Of a stretch of DNA of 64,000 nt, positions 9,984 through 18,855 are shown in pieces. Below the pieces are notes generated by a model. The model had not been told where the DNA came from, searched no databases, and worked only from the letters and a program-made list of their open reading frames with translations. The stretch lies in assembly GCF_000365145.1 (NCBI RefSeq), contig NW_008481811.1:558001-622000 (forward strand). Reading direction: 5' to 3'. The DNA is from Cyphellophora europaea CBS 101466 (taxonomy: Eukaryota; Ascomycota; Eurotiomycetes; Chaetothyriales; Cyphellophoraceae). The position numbers were made by a program, and so were the translations under genes. Every line of letters begins with the position of its first letter. The stretch's first letter is position 1.

Positions 9984-10742
9984 ATGGCCAACCCAATCCC
10001 CACACAACCACCTTTCGAGAATCTCACCATATCAGCTGCCCCCAATGACCCGCGAGTACAGATCATTACCATGCAAAAGGGTCCTGAGAATCGTCTAAAC
10101 GTCAAGTACGCCCAGACCATAATCGCAGCCCTGCGCTATATCGAGACCCAAGTCTTGAAACCAGATGCCCCCGGCGCCGTCGTCATCACTTCGTTCTCGC
10201 CCAAGTTCTGGTGCACAGGCCTTGAGCTCGATGAAGGCGACACCAATATTTACGCCAACAGTGATGGCTTCTATCCCCTACTGGCAACACTCTTGGACTA
10301 CCCGTACCCAACCGTTGCATGCGTCACCGGCCATACCTTTGGCGGCGCCTGTCCGTTTGCGCTTTCTTGCGATTACCGTGTCATGAATTCCGAGCGAGGC
10401 TACCTGAGCATGCCTCCTGTGAACCTTGGCCTCCACTTCACCGGCATTGGCTCTCTACCAAGGCTGAAGCTCGGCCCAAGAATTGCACGGAAGATGCTCC
10501 TCGAGGCACACAAATGGACGGGAAACGCAGCACTGGAGGACGGCATCGTCGACGCCGTGGCACCGCCTGACAAGATGCTGAATGTGGCCATCGACCTAGC
10601 AAAACAGCAGGCCGACCGCGCCACCATGGGCGTCTACGGTCTGTTACGAAGCGAGCTGTGGGGCGAGGCTCTCGACAAGATCAAAGCCATCAGCTACGTG
10701 CACAGAAGACGAGAAGGAACCGCACCAAAGGCCAAGATCTAA
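9984..10742 (+). CDS. Peroxisomal crotonase-fold protein (enoyl-CoA hydratase/isomerase-like)
   Basis: 252 aa, no intron, ATG at 9984. Crotonase-family landmarks are present: GPENRLN near residue 33, TVACVTGHTFGGACPFALSCD (residues 110-130, read as two parts), YLSMPPVNLGL and IGSLPRL. The C-terminus is AKI, a non-canonical type 1 peroxisomal targeting signal known from the Candida tropicalis multifunctional beta-oxidation enzyme. In hydratases the two catalytic glutamates sit in GGGCE and PExxxG contexts; here I align P124 and P145 at those places, so standard hydration chemistry is doubtful. Isomerase activity or another CoA-ester reaction is possible. The gene is convergent with the acyl-CoA oxidase gene (68 bp between stops). 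Family and localisation are well supported, the reaction is not. Confidence 0.82.
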   Translation: MANPIPTQPPFENLTISAAPNDPRVQIITMQKGPENRLNVKYAQTIIAALRYIETQVLKPDAPGAVVITSFSPKFWCTGLELDEGDTNIYANSDGFYPLLATLLDYPYPTVACVTGHTFGGACPFALSCDYRVMNSERGYLSMPPVNLGLHFTGIGSLPRLKLGPRIARKMLLEAHKWTGNAALEDGIVDAVAPPDKMLNVAIDLAKQQADRATMGVYGLLRSELWGEALDKIKAISYVHRRREGTAPKAKI

Positions 10743-10810
10743 CACTTGACATACTGTATATAAAGCAAAACATCACAGCTCAAATCCCCAAAACCCATCC
10801 CCCACCTACC

Positions 10811-12937
10811 TTAAAGCTTCGCCTTTCCCCCACCCCGCTGCTCATGCCCCTCCACCCCCCTCGCCAACGCCTCCAACCTCTTCCTCGCCCCCTCCGCCCC
10901 CTCTCCCATAACAATCTCCTCGGTCCTCCAATCCGGATTAAAGGTGAGCAGGTTCAACGGATTTTCCACATGCGCCTTCCTGAACAAGTCATTATACACA
11001 TCCCCGTCATACCTCCCCAGGCTGCTCTCCAGCAGATAGTCCGGCACGGACCAGCTATCCACGAGCGCCACGGCGTGCGGCCGCACCTCGCGCATCAGCG
11101 CCTGCACGCGCGGCTGCACGTCGCGGAGCGTCGCGGCGTCGAGGGCGCCCGCGAGCAGGAACTCGGACGCCGAGGCGTCGAGCGTGTACAGCGCGAAGAG
11201 GCGGAAGAGGGTCTGCAGCGTGGCTTGCGTGGTGGGGTTGAGTGGCGGGTCGGGCGTGGAGGCGAAGACGGCGGTGTAGAAGTTGCTGACGAGGAGTTGC
11301 TGCGAGTGGGCGCGCGAGAGGTTGTGGAGGGAGATCATGAGGTCGGTCCAGGGTTTCTTGTGCTCGACGCGCTGGATGTAGACTTGGTGGGCGAGGTGGG
11401 AGAGGCGGTGTTGGAAGGCTTGCACGAGGGCTTGGTCGGAGGAGAGGATGGGGAGGGAGGGGTTGGTGTGGCGGGTTTGCATGTAGGTGCGCAGCTGGGC
11501 GTCGATGGGCTCGCGGGTGGTTTCGTTGGGTTTGCTGATGACGTGGGTCATGCGCTTGATGAGGTAGCTGGCGGTCTGTTGGGTGATCATCCAGTTGTCG
11601 CCTTCGACGGTGGGCTTGGAGAGGTAGTCGTTGTTCAGGGGGATCATACCGCTCCCACCGCCGAAGCCGTGGCCGCCCATGGCGCGGCGACAGGTTTCGA
11701 TTCCATCCGCTGCCAGCATGGTGGAGAGCGACTTGAGACCGGATGAAGCGGCGTGCATCTCGGCCAAACGAGAGAAGTCTCCTGACTGTTCGATCTGAGC
11801 TCGGGTCCCGTAGTATAGTTTGTACATGGCTTCTCCGGTGTAGTGTAGGGCAAATGTGGTGGCGAGAAGAGGCAAGATGCGTATCTGGACTGTCGGGTAA
11901 TTCAAGACCGCCTCTTCGGGAGCATTGGGGTCTTTGGAGTCTCGATCTGCAAACTGTCGACGGATGGAGAGATATCTTGTGGCGATGGTGACTGCTCTAG
12001 CAAGAACTAGTCTAGCGTGCATGATGATCTGGGCTCGGACGAAAGTCAAGGAGCCGTAGACGACAGCTGGATTGTCCGGTTTGATGTACGTTCCGTGCTC
12101 AGAGTCGATGCCGGAATACTTGGAGAGCAGCGCTGAGTGTGGTACCCGGAAATTCTTGAAAAGCATGTAACCGTTGTCCATGGCAGTATATCCGTACTTG
12201 GGTCCAATGTCGCCGATGACGATACCTTCAAGGGGCTTGTGGGTCTTCATGTCCCTGATCTGAAGTATGAACTGGTGTGGGCCGTAGGATTTGTATTGCT
12301 TGGTCTTAGCATCGGGAAGCAGAAGCTGAGCAACAACAATGGCATGGTTCGCTGTTCGCCCGAGGGCACCGTTCCACCATTTACTCGCCGTCAAAGTAGG
12401 GCTGTGGATAATGAATTCCTTGGTTTGCGGGTCCCATTTGGCATGACATTCGATGCCTTTGACATTGCTTCCGTGGCCTAGTTCGGTCTGACCATAGCAG
12501 CCAATGATCTCCCAACTGTCCAACTTCGGTAGCCAGTACTTCTTCTGCTCCTCGTTGCATTGCTCTCGTATCGATGTGGCGAACATGGTGAATTGTAGTG
12601 CATATGGACCCATCTCATCCATCAAGTAATCAGCCATCTTATAGTCCTCGTCGTCCCAGTTGTGCTTGATTGAGAGTCGTTTCAAAGTTTTGGCCCGAGC
12701 AAGTCCAAGATGGTAGCGGTCAGGACGAGCCATGTTCAACTGGTTCTTCTTATTGAAGTACGGAATGTCCTTTATGATTGCTAGTATCCTCTTCTGGCGG
12801 TTGAGGAAGTCATTGCGAGACAGAAGATGCTTGGCGAGCTGGTCTGTATCGATGTCTGAACCCGCTCGCTCCTTCTGGAGGATGCTGGGCCCGCTGGGCT
12901 CAGCCGGCTGGAGTTGGTCTGTGAAGTCTGACATCAT
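10811..12937 (-). CDS. Peroxisomal acyl-CoA oxidase
   Basis: 708 aa, single exon, starting MMSDF at 12937 (the second Met is equally possible). It catalyses the first, FAD-dependent, H2O2-producing step of peroxisomal beta-oxidation. Domains in order: acyl-CoA oxidase N-terminal domain (about 30-150); middle beta-domain with GCYGQTELGHGSNVKG and ASKWWNGALGRTANHAIV; helical domain with RAMGGHGFGGGSG; C-terminal acyl-CoA oxidase domain with NLSRAHSQQLL. It ends GGGKAKL, a PTS1 (AKL). The length is typical of ACOX/POX enzymes. The gene shares a 281-bp divergent upstream region with the acyl-CoA synthetase gene, which suggests co-regulation. Chain-length specificity cannot be read from sequence. 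Confidence 0.95.
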   Translation of the reverse strand: MMSDFTDQLQPAEPSGPSILQKERAGSDIDTDQLAKHLLSRNDFLNRQKRILAIIKDIPYFNKKNQLNMARPDRYHLGLARAKTLKRLSIKHNWDDEDYKMADYLMDEMGPYALQFTMFATSIREQCNEEQKKYWLPKLDSWEIIGCYGQTELGHGSNVKGIECHAKWDPQTKEFIIHSPTLTASKWWNGALGRTANHAIVVAQLLLPDAKTKQYKSYGPHQFILQIRDMKTHKPLEGIVIGDIGPKYGYTAMDNGYMLFKNFRVPHSALLSKYSGIDSEHGTYIKPDNPAVVYGSLTFVRAQIIMHARLVLARAVTIATRYLSIRRQFADRDSKDPNAPEEAVLNYPTVQIRILPLLATTFALHYTGEAMYKLYYGTRAQIEQSGDFSRLAEMHAASSGLKSLSTMLAADGIETCRRAMGGHGFGGGSGMIPLNNDYLSKPTVEGDNWMITQQTASYLIKRMTHVISKPNETTREPIDAQLRTYMQTRHTNPSLPILSSDQALVQAFQHRLSHLAHQVYIQRVEHKKPWTDLMISLHNLSRAHSQQLLVSNFYTAVFASTPDPPLNPTTQATLQTLFRLFALYTLDASASEFLLAGALDAATLRDVQPRVQALMREVRPHAVALVDSWSVPDYLLESSLGRYDGDVYNDLFRKAHVENPLNLLTFNPDWRTEEIVMGEGAEGARKRLEALARGVEGHEQRGGGKAKL

Positions 12938-13056
12938 TGACTTCTTAGTTGTTCAACGTGCTTCCTCGCCGTGAGGATTGTTTTAGTGTTATATTCAGAT
13001 GGGGAAGTAAACGAGCTCTTCGAATGTATGCATCAGTTGGAGAAAGCCGTCGGAGG

Positions 13057-13062
13057 CCGAGG
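13057..13062 (+). promoter_or_regulatory. Candidate FarA/FarB element (CCGAGG) in a divergent promoter
   Basis: CCGAGG in the 281-bp space (12938-13218) between the divergent acyl-CoA oxidase and acyl-CoA synthetase genes, about 120 bp from the oxidase ATG. A nearby CCCCGTGGGG (13071-13080) has GC-rich half-sites of the kind bound by zinc-cluster factors. Both are short-motif matches only. Confidence 0.4.
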
Positions 13063-13218
13063 TTCGGTACCCCCGTGGGGGGATCACCGCCGGACATGGC
13101 CTCCGCCATCGGTGTATCATACTCTTTATTATATCAGACCACACTGTTTTGAATTCGAGCAATCGTGAGTAGGTTTCGAGTACGGCTGTCGGTTCGGCTG
13201 TGAACAGAGAAACGAGCC

Positions 13219-14961
13219 ATGACCGATAGGACCGACTTTGTCCCTAGCCACGCCGGTGACCGGGTATTACCTGCAGATCCTTTGTTCACGCGTCTGCTTG
13301 CCCTGGCACATCGTTCTAGACAGCGCACTGTCATCCGAGATGTGAACACAAAAGTCGAGAAGACATCGGCTGAGCTTTTGAGTGATGTCCTGAATCTGAG
13401 ACGTGTGCTGAGAGCGTCCCTTGCCCAAGACACCTTGGACGACCTCCAGCATGGCAAGGAGGTTTACATCAGTATCGTTGCTCCTGGCGGGTATGAGTTC
13501 ACTGTCGCCATACTTGCGGTACTGTCGCTTGGGGCAGGTGCCAGTCCTTTCAGCCCACTAATGCCCGTCAATGAATCGACCTACTACGTTAACAAGGCTC
13601 GGACGGTGGCAATCATGGTTGCGACTACATCCCTTGCCTTGGGAGATGCTCTCGCCAAAGAGATTCGCAAAACCACGAATAAGGACTTTGTTGCAGTTCC
13701 TATACAGTCGTACAAGGACGGACCTTTCATTGATCCGCGATCAGTGTCGGTATCGTCAAATCGTTATGTTGATCTCAATGGGCCCGGTATCATCATCTTC
13801 ACTTCGGGCACAACTGGACCGCCCAAAGGTGCCGTACTTCGCAAGGCGGCTATCACAGATGGAGCCTTGACTTTTGCCCAGCAGCTGGGCCTAACTGAAC
13901 AAGACACATCATTGCACCTCCTACCCGTCCACCATGCGACCGGCATCTGGGTAGGCTTCTTTCCCTTTATCTTGACTGGAGCATGTCTCGAATTCCGCTC
14001 GGGCAGTTTCGACCCTAAGTGGACGTGGGATAGATTCAGACAAGGCGGCATCACTTTGTTCTCAGGCGTACCCACCATCTATATGCGAATGATGCGCTTT
14101 TGGCAGGAAACCATAGCGAAGCTCCCCGAGAAAGAACGACAGCAGTACAAGTTCGGAATCAACAGTATCCGCTTATGTATATGTGGAACATCAGCCCTGC
14201 CACAGCCGATCGAGCAATTCTGGGCTCAACTACGCGACGGCAGAAGAATCGTTCAGCGTTATGGCTCCACAGAGACAGGTGTCGTCTTCAACATGCCTTT
14301 CGAAGGCGGCTCTGATGTGCCTGACGGGTCCGTCGGCGAGTTGACCCTCGGCCTGGACGTCAAGCTTTCTGAAGGTGACGAGGGCGAGGTTTTGGTGAAG
14401 AACTTCATTATGTTTTCAAAGTACCTTCATGATGCAGATGCTACTAGAAATGCGCACAACGAGGAAGGCTATTACAAAACTGGAGACATCGCTAGAAGGG
14501 AGGGGAAGTATTATTTCATTACCGGTCGTGCCTCTGTGGACATCATCAAGTCAGGAGGCTACAAGATCTCGGCCCTCGATATCGAAAGAGAGCTGCTATC
14601 ATTGCCATACATCGCTGAAGCAATGGTGGTTGGTGTGCCAGACGATGAGTTTGGCCAGCGAGTCGCAGCAGTTGTTACGCTGAGGAATGACGAGATTGCT
14701 CAGAAGTTCTATCGCGAGCAGGGCAGAGATCCGGCGAATCTCAACATAGACGATCTCAGGGCCGATGCTCGAGATCGCCTCGCTGGTTATAAGTTACCAA
14801 CTTTGCTGAGAATCTCCAAAGACGAGATACCGAAAAGTCCTACTGGGAAGGTCGTCAAGAAGACTCTTGGTCCTCAATACTTCGTCCCGGGCAAGTATTT
14901 CGATGACCCAGAGGTTCAGGTCTGGAGCAGCAAGAAACCTGCTCTTCAGTCAAAACTCTAA
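13219..14961 (+). CDS. Peroxisomal AMP-forming acyl-CoA synthetase, ACSF3/malonyl-CoA synthetase-like
   Basis: 580 aa, single exon, ATG at 13219. All adenylation motifs are intact: P-loop FTSGTTGPPKG, RYGSTETG, YYKTGD, the hinge region GRASVDIIKSGGYKISALDIE, and the C-terminal catalytic Lys in PKSPTGK. The SVDIIKSGGYK-x-SALDIE form is that of the ACSF3 (malonyl/methylmalonyl-CoA synthetase) branch. Unlike animal ACSF3 there is no mitochondrial presequence; the C-terminus is QSKL, a canonical PTS1. It probably activates a carboxylic acid inside peroxisomes for the oxidase and crotonase next door. The substrate is unknown: dicarboxylic, branched or hydroxy acids are all possible. Fungal specialised-metabolism ligases such as the Alternaria AKT1 type have a similar size and peroxisomal tail. 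Confidence 0.88.
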   Translation: MTDRTDFVPSHAGDRVLPADPLFTRLLALAHRSRQRTVIRDVNTKVEKTSAELLSDVLNLRRVLRASLAQDTLDDLQHGKEVYISIVAPGGYEFTVAILAVLSLGAGASPFSPLMPVNESTYYVNKARTVAIMVATTSLALGDALAKEIRKTTNKDFVAVPIQSYKDGPFIDPRSVSVSSNRYVDLNGPGIIIFTSGTTGPPKGAVLRKAAITDGALTFAQQLGLTEQDTSLHLLPVHHATGIWVGFFPFILTGACLEFRSGSFDPKWTWDRFRQGGITLFSGVPTIYMRMMRFWQETIAKLPEKERQQYKFGINSIRLCICGTSALPQPIEQFWAQLRDGRRIVQRYGSTETGVVFNMPFEGGSDVPDGSVGELTLGLDVKLSEGDEGEVLVKNFIMFSKYLHDADATRNAHNEEGYYKTGDIARREGKYYFITGRASVDIIKSGGYKISALDIERELLSLPYIAEAMVVGVPDDEFGQRVAAVVTLRNDEIAQKFYREQGRDPANLNIDDLRADARDRLAGYKLPTLLRISKDEIPKSPTGKVVKKTLGPQYFVPGKYFDDPEVQVWSSKKPALQSKL

Positions 14962-15813
14962 GATCGACTGGCCCGCCGTACTTATACAGCAGAGTCATTT
15001 ACGTTTCACACGGCGTCTCAAATTATGCGTCGTCCACCATCTAACGCCAAGAGCATTCACTGCCTGAAAAGCCTTGGCATTTGAAGAGGGCAGCCGGAGG
15101 CGACAACTCCATCAGCATGCAAGCAAACGCCATCTCAATCAGGCCCAGTTCAAGCTGTGTATGTCACATTGTTGATACCTCTGACAAAACACTGGACCGC
15201 CCGGGGTGCAAGGTCACCGTCGCCTTGCAAATACATGGGCTTTACCCACCCACATGCCATTCGTTCCCAGCTTCGAAGGCATAGATTGTATGTTCAGCTC
15301 TCTGAGCTCAGAACCAAAGGACACATCAATCGACTCAGCTAGGATTGGAGGGAAGAAACGCAACCAGAGGGCCACCTCATTTCCCCGGGCGCGGTGCATC
15401 TTAGGGAGAGTCAGATGGCTAGATGGACCTGATACAATAGAAGTGCGCTAGTTGCGTGCATTACAGTATTTTTTAGCGATAACATCGCAGAGAAGGAAGT
15501 ACTTCTATAAATCCCATGCTAGATTGTTGAGTTTCAAGCATTTTCGCGAATAAGTGCTGGCTACAGAAGGTGAGAAGTAAGGCTGCGCAAGGCTGAATGC
15601 AGATATGCCAAGACTTGGATTTTTGCCGGCTGCGAATGGCAGCATCTGTCCCAGGCGCAATCACCATTCGAGACCACACGCGACCTCCCCGTGCCCTCTA
15701 TCACAACGCGACGCTAAAACCACTAAACTTCTCCGGTTTGGGCATAGAATCTACCAGTCAACGGTGCCCACTCCACGCACAGCACGACCGCCGAGCGGTC
15801 ACCATCCGACAAC
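14962..15813. other. Intergenic region, nothing recognised
   Basis: 852 bp between the acyl-CoA synthetase stop and the SmD1 start. Only short overlapping frames; I see no gene or RNA. The last few hundred bases should hold the SmD1 promoter. Confidence 0.5.
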
Positions 15814-16312
15814 ATGAAGCTCGTCAGGTACGTCGCTAGCACCTCTGACGCTTGAGCGCGTTGCTGAAGCGACCGTCGCAACAGCACTAGCGCACTCACG
15901 TGTCGTCTTCTCAAGCTAACAGTCCGGCAGATTTCTTATGAAATGCGCGAACGAGACCGTAACGATTGAGCTCAAGAACGGCACCATCGTCCATGGCACC
16001 ATCACTTCAGTCACGCCGCAGATGAATACGGCTCTACGCGCCGTCAAGATGACGGTCAAGAACAGATTGCAACCGGGAGTGCCCAGCGAGACCATCTCTC
16101 TCGATACGATCAACATTCGTGGCTCAACCATTAGATACTACATTCTACCGGACTCGCTACCACTCGACACACTCCTGATCGATGACCAACCGAAGCCGAA
16201 GAACAAGGCGCGGAAAGAGGGCGACCGGGGCGGGAGAGGTGGCGGCGGTGGTCGTGGCGGTCCGCGGGGACGTGGGCGGGGCAGAGGCCGCGGTAGAGGT
16301 AGGGGTTTTTAG
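15814..16312 (+). CDS. smd1: Small nuclear ribonucleoprotein Sm-D1
   Basis: Exons 15814-15827 (14 nt) and 15931-16312, intron 103 nt (GTACGT...CCGGCAG); 131 aa. Joining gives MKLVRFLMKCANETVTIELKNG in sequence, the invariant SmD1 start, followed by Sm1 (GTIVHGTITSVTPQMNTALR) and Sm2 (INIRGSTIRYYILPD). The C-terminus is a long GRGRG tail, the usual SmD1 site of symmetric arginine methylation. It is a core component of the heptameric Sm ring on U1, U2, U4 and U5 snRNAs. The very short first exon means gene finders could start wrongly at the internal Met of exon 2. Confidence 0.96.
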
Positions 16313-16932
16313 GCCGAAGTTGCGAAGAATTGAGATACGATCTCAGCATGCACGATATGGAGGAAGCATATCGACTGTCGCCGAAGGTCTGTCGAGGCAA
16401 AAACACCGCAGCTGTTCATGGCTGGGCCCGTGCTCGCCGATACTCTACAAAAGAGTGCTATCAATGGCGACCCTGCTGAACACCCAGGAATTGGTCAAGA
16501 AGCATCATGGTTGATGGAGGGGAGCCAAAGGGCTTGTTTGCGGCTATGCCATGTGTCTAGGGCGCATGGTTGCTAGAAGCTGGCAGGATCAAGGGATTGA
16601 GTTGTTTCTATAACAATGTGCTCACCGCACAGCGCACGAAGTTCGGAGGCACCAAAGAGTGTCCGGATAGCAAAATTCATTGATCATGAGGATGCGCAGA
16701 GTGTGCCGTCCACTACCCTGTATATTCGCCGTTTTGTTCGTAGTGCCATGATATCCCCCCGGTGCATGGTTGGGAGCCTCGCTGCCCCGGAGAAGCCCCC
16801 CTTGGCAGATTGGTCCCCTTTTCACTGCCTGCGATCCAAATGGCCATTTCTAGACCATTCCCTACACTCTTTGAACGCGACCAGTAGCATACATACTATC
16901 GCCCTGCTGCTTTGAAGCATGCGAGTACCGTC
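16313..16932. other. Intergenic region, nothing recognised
   Basis: 620 bp between SmD1 and GUP1 on the same strand. It presumably holds the SmD1 3' end and the GUP1 promoter; no specific motif seen. Confidence 0.45.
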
Positions 16933-18855
16933 ATGACCGTTCTCTCCCTCCTTCGACAACTGTACTCACTCGACACGCTCGACACGCGCTTTTCCGCATC
17001 CTCGCGTACACCCCCTAAGGTCGACGACAGTGAACCTCTCAAACACACCGGAAGAGATGCCAGAGAGTCTGAAGACTTGCCACAGGGTGCCTCACACTCG
17101 AGATGGAATACTCCAGAGTTCTACCTGTACGGTGTGGTGTTCCTCGTTTGCATTCCTCAAATGTACTGGGCGGTAGTGCAGGTCTCCCAACCCACGGCAC
17201 CGAACTACGACAGATTCCAGCATCTGCTGTCCCCGGGCTGGCTATTTGGGCGAAAGGTGGACAACTCTGACTTGCAGTACGCGGGCTTCCGCAACAATAT
17301 CCCAGCACTGGCGGGGCTTGTCGTGCTTCACCCTCTGCTGCGCAAATTATACGGGAGGCTGGCCAGCTCAGGGCCAACCTCTCAAGCCAATGGGTTTACG
17401 AAACAGGAGAACAACACACACATTGCCGAGCGCAGGCGGGACACACGGCTGCGCTTTGACGTGTTCTCAGCGCTGGTCTTCATTTCGGCTCTCTATGGGA
17501 TTTCGGCCCTCAAGATCTTATTGATCGTGTACATCAACTTCAACATTGCTACGACGCTTCCACGCCATTATCTACCAGCAGCAACCTGGATTTTCAATGT
17601 AACAATACTATTCGCGAATGAGCTCACCCGGGGCTATCCTTTGGCGAGAATCGCGGCATTTGTGGCGCCTTGGAGCGGCCAGGCAGTGAAGTACGGTCAA
17701 TACTTGGACTCGTATGGGGGACTGATGCCCCGGTGGGAGGTGCTCTTCAAGATCACCATCTTGCGACTCATCTCGTTCAATATGGACTACTACTGGTCCA
17801 TGGACCGGAGTCGTTCTGCCAGTCCTGTCGAGGTAAGCCACTCGCGTACCATGCCTCTACTTCCATTGACACGCTCTAATCAGCGGAAAAAGAAGCAACT
17901 CGATTCATCTGCCCTATCGGAAAAGGATCGTATATCCACGCCTGCGCCCTCGACATGTTATACCTCCTTATCGGCCTACCTGGCCTACGCGCTCTACCCA
18001 CCGCTCTACATCGCCGGGCCGATCCTGACTTTCAACGACTACATTTCTCAGTGCACCTACCCACCAACAAGCGTGACTCCTAAGCGCACCATCCTCTACG
18101 GGATCCGTTTCCTTCTCATCCTGTTCTGCATGGAATTCCTGCTCCACACGACCTATGTCGTGGCCATCTCCAAGGCAGCACCTGATTGGAGTGTCTACAC
18201 GCCGTTCCAGTTGGCCATGCTGTCGTACTTCAACCTGCACATCATCTGGCTGAAGCTCCTCATACCCTGGCGCTTCTTCCGCCTATGGGCACTGGTAGAC
18301 GGCATCGATCCACCAGAGAACATGGTCCGGTGCATGTCAGACAACTACTCGACGTTGGCGTTCTGGCGCAGTTGGCACCGCAGCTTCAACCGCTTCACCA
18401 TTCGCTACATCTTCATCCCGATGGGCGGCAGTGGAAGAGGCACGAGCATCCCGCGTACCATTTTCAACATGGTCATCGTCTTCATGTTTGTCGCACTGTG
18501 GCACGACATCAACCTGCGACTACTGATGTGGGGTTGGCTTATTGTGCTCTTCGTGTTGCCTGAGGTCCTCGCCACGCTTGCCTTCCCCAAATCGAAATGG
18601 AAGGATCGGCCGACCGCTTATCGCATGCTTTGCGGAGTGGGCGCTGTCGCCAACGTGCTGATGATGATGGCGGCGAACCTAGTCGGATTTGCTGTGGGTT
18701 TGGATGGATTGCTGGCCATCGTGCATGGCATCGCCGGTAGCTGGGGCGGGATCGCGTTCTTGGTCACATCCATGGTGGTGCTCTTTGTTGGCATTCAGGT
18801 CATGTTTGAGCACCGGGAGGGGGAGAAGCGCAAAGGAATAAACATGAAGTGCTAG
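16933..18855 (+). CDS. GUP1: GUP1-like MBOAT O-acyltransferase
   Basis: Start ATG at 16933 (MTVLSLLRQLYSLDTLDTRF), the usual GUP1 start; the frame runs seven codons further up only to a TTG. A likely 51-nt intron at 17833-17883 (GTAAGC...CTAAT...CAG) is a multiple of three and without a stop, so the frame reads through it; spliced length 623 aa, unspliced 640. About ten hydrophobic segments are present. MBOAT landmarks: YYWSMDR, CYTSLSAYLAYALYPPLYIAGP, FWRSWHRSFNRFTIRYIFIP, and the active-site-like histidine in VALWHDINLRLLMWGW. In yeast, Gup1 acts in the ER to remodel GPI-anchor lipids, adding a C26 acyl chain to the sn-2 position. The role here is inferred from the family. Confidence 0.92.
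   Translation: MTVLSLLRQLYSLDTLDTRFSASSRTPPKVDDSEPLKHTGRDARESEDLPQGASHSRWNTPEFYLYGVVFLVCIPQMYWAVVQVSQPTAPNYDRFQHLLSPGWLFGRKVDNSDLQYAGFRNNIPALAGLVVLHPLLRKLYGRLASSGPTSQANGFTKQENNTHIAERRRDTRLRFDVFSALVFISALYGISALKILLIVYINFNIATTLPRHYLPAATWIFNVTILFANELTRGYPLARIAAFVAPWSGQAVKYGQYLDSYGGLMPRWEVLFKITILRLISFNMDYYWSMDRSRSASPVEVSHSRTMPLLPLTRSNQRKKKQLDSSALSEKDRISTPAPSTCYTSLSAYLAYALYPPLYIAGPILTFNDYISQCTYPPTSVTPKRTILYGIRFLLILFCMEFLLHTTYVVAISKAAPDWSVYTPFQLAMLSYFNLHIIWLKLLIPWRFFRLWALVDGIDPPENMVRCMSDNYSTLAFWRSWHRSFNRFTIRYIFIPMGGSGRGTSIPRTIFNMVIVFMFVALWHDINLRLLMWGWLIVLFVLPEVLATLAFPKSKWKDRPTAYRMLCGVGAVANVLMMMAANLVGFAVGLDGLLAIVHGIAGSWGGIAFLVTSMVVLFVGIQVMFEHREGEKRKGINMKC

Noticed and set aside
10658..11746. 362-codon plus-strand frame
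   Set aside because: Antisense shadow of the acyl-CoA oxidase gene, with low-complexity Gly/Val/Glu/Leu composition and no family match.
16912..16932. Upstream TTG starts for GUP1, exgD, VTC4 and the Cys-rich protein
   Set aside because: The extended frames begin with TTG. In each case an ATG or spliced ATG matches the family start better.
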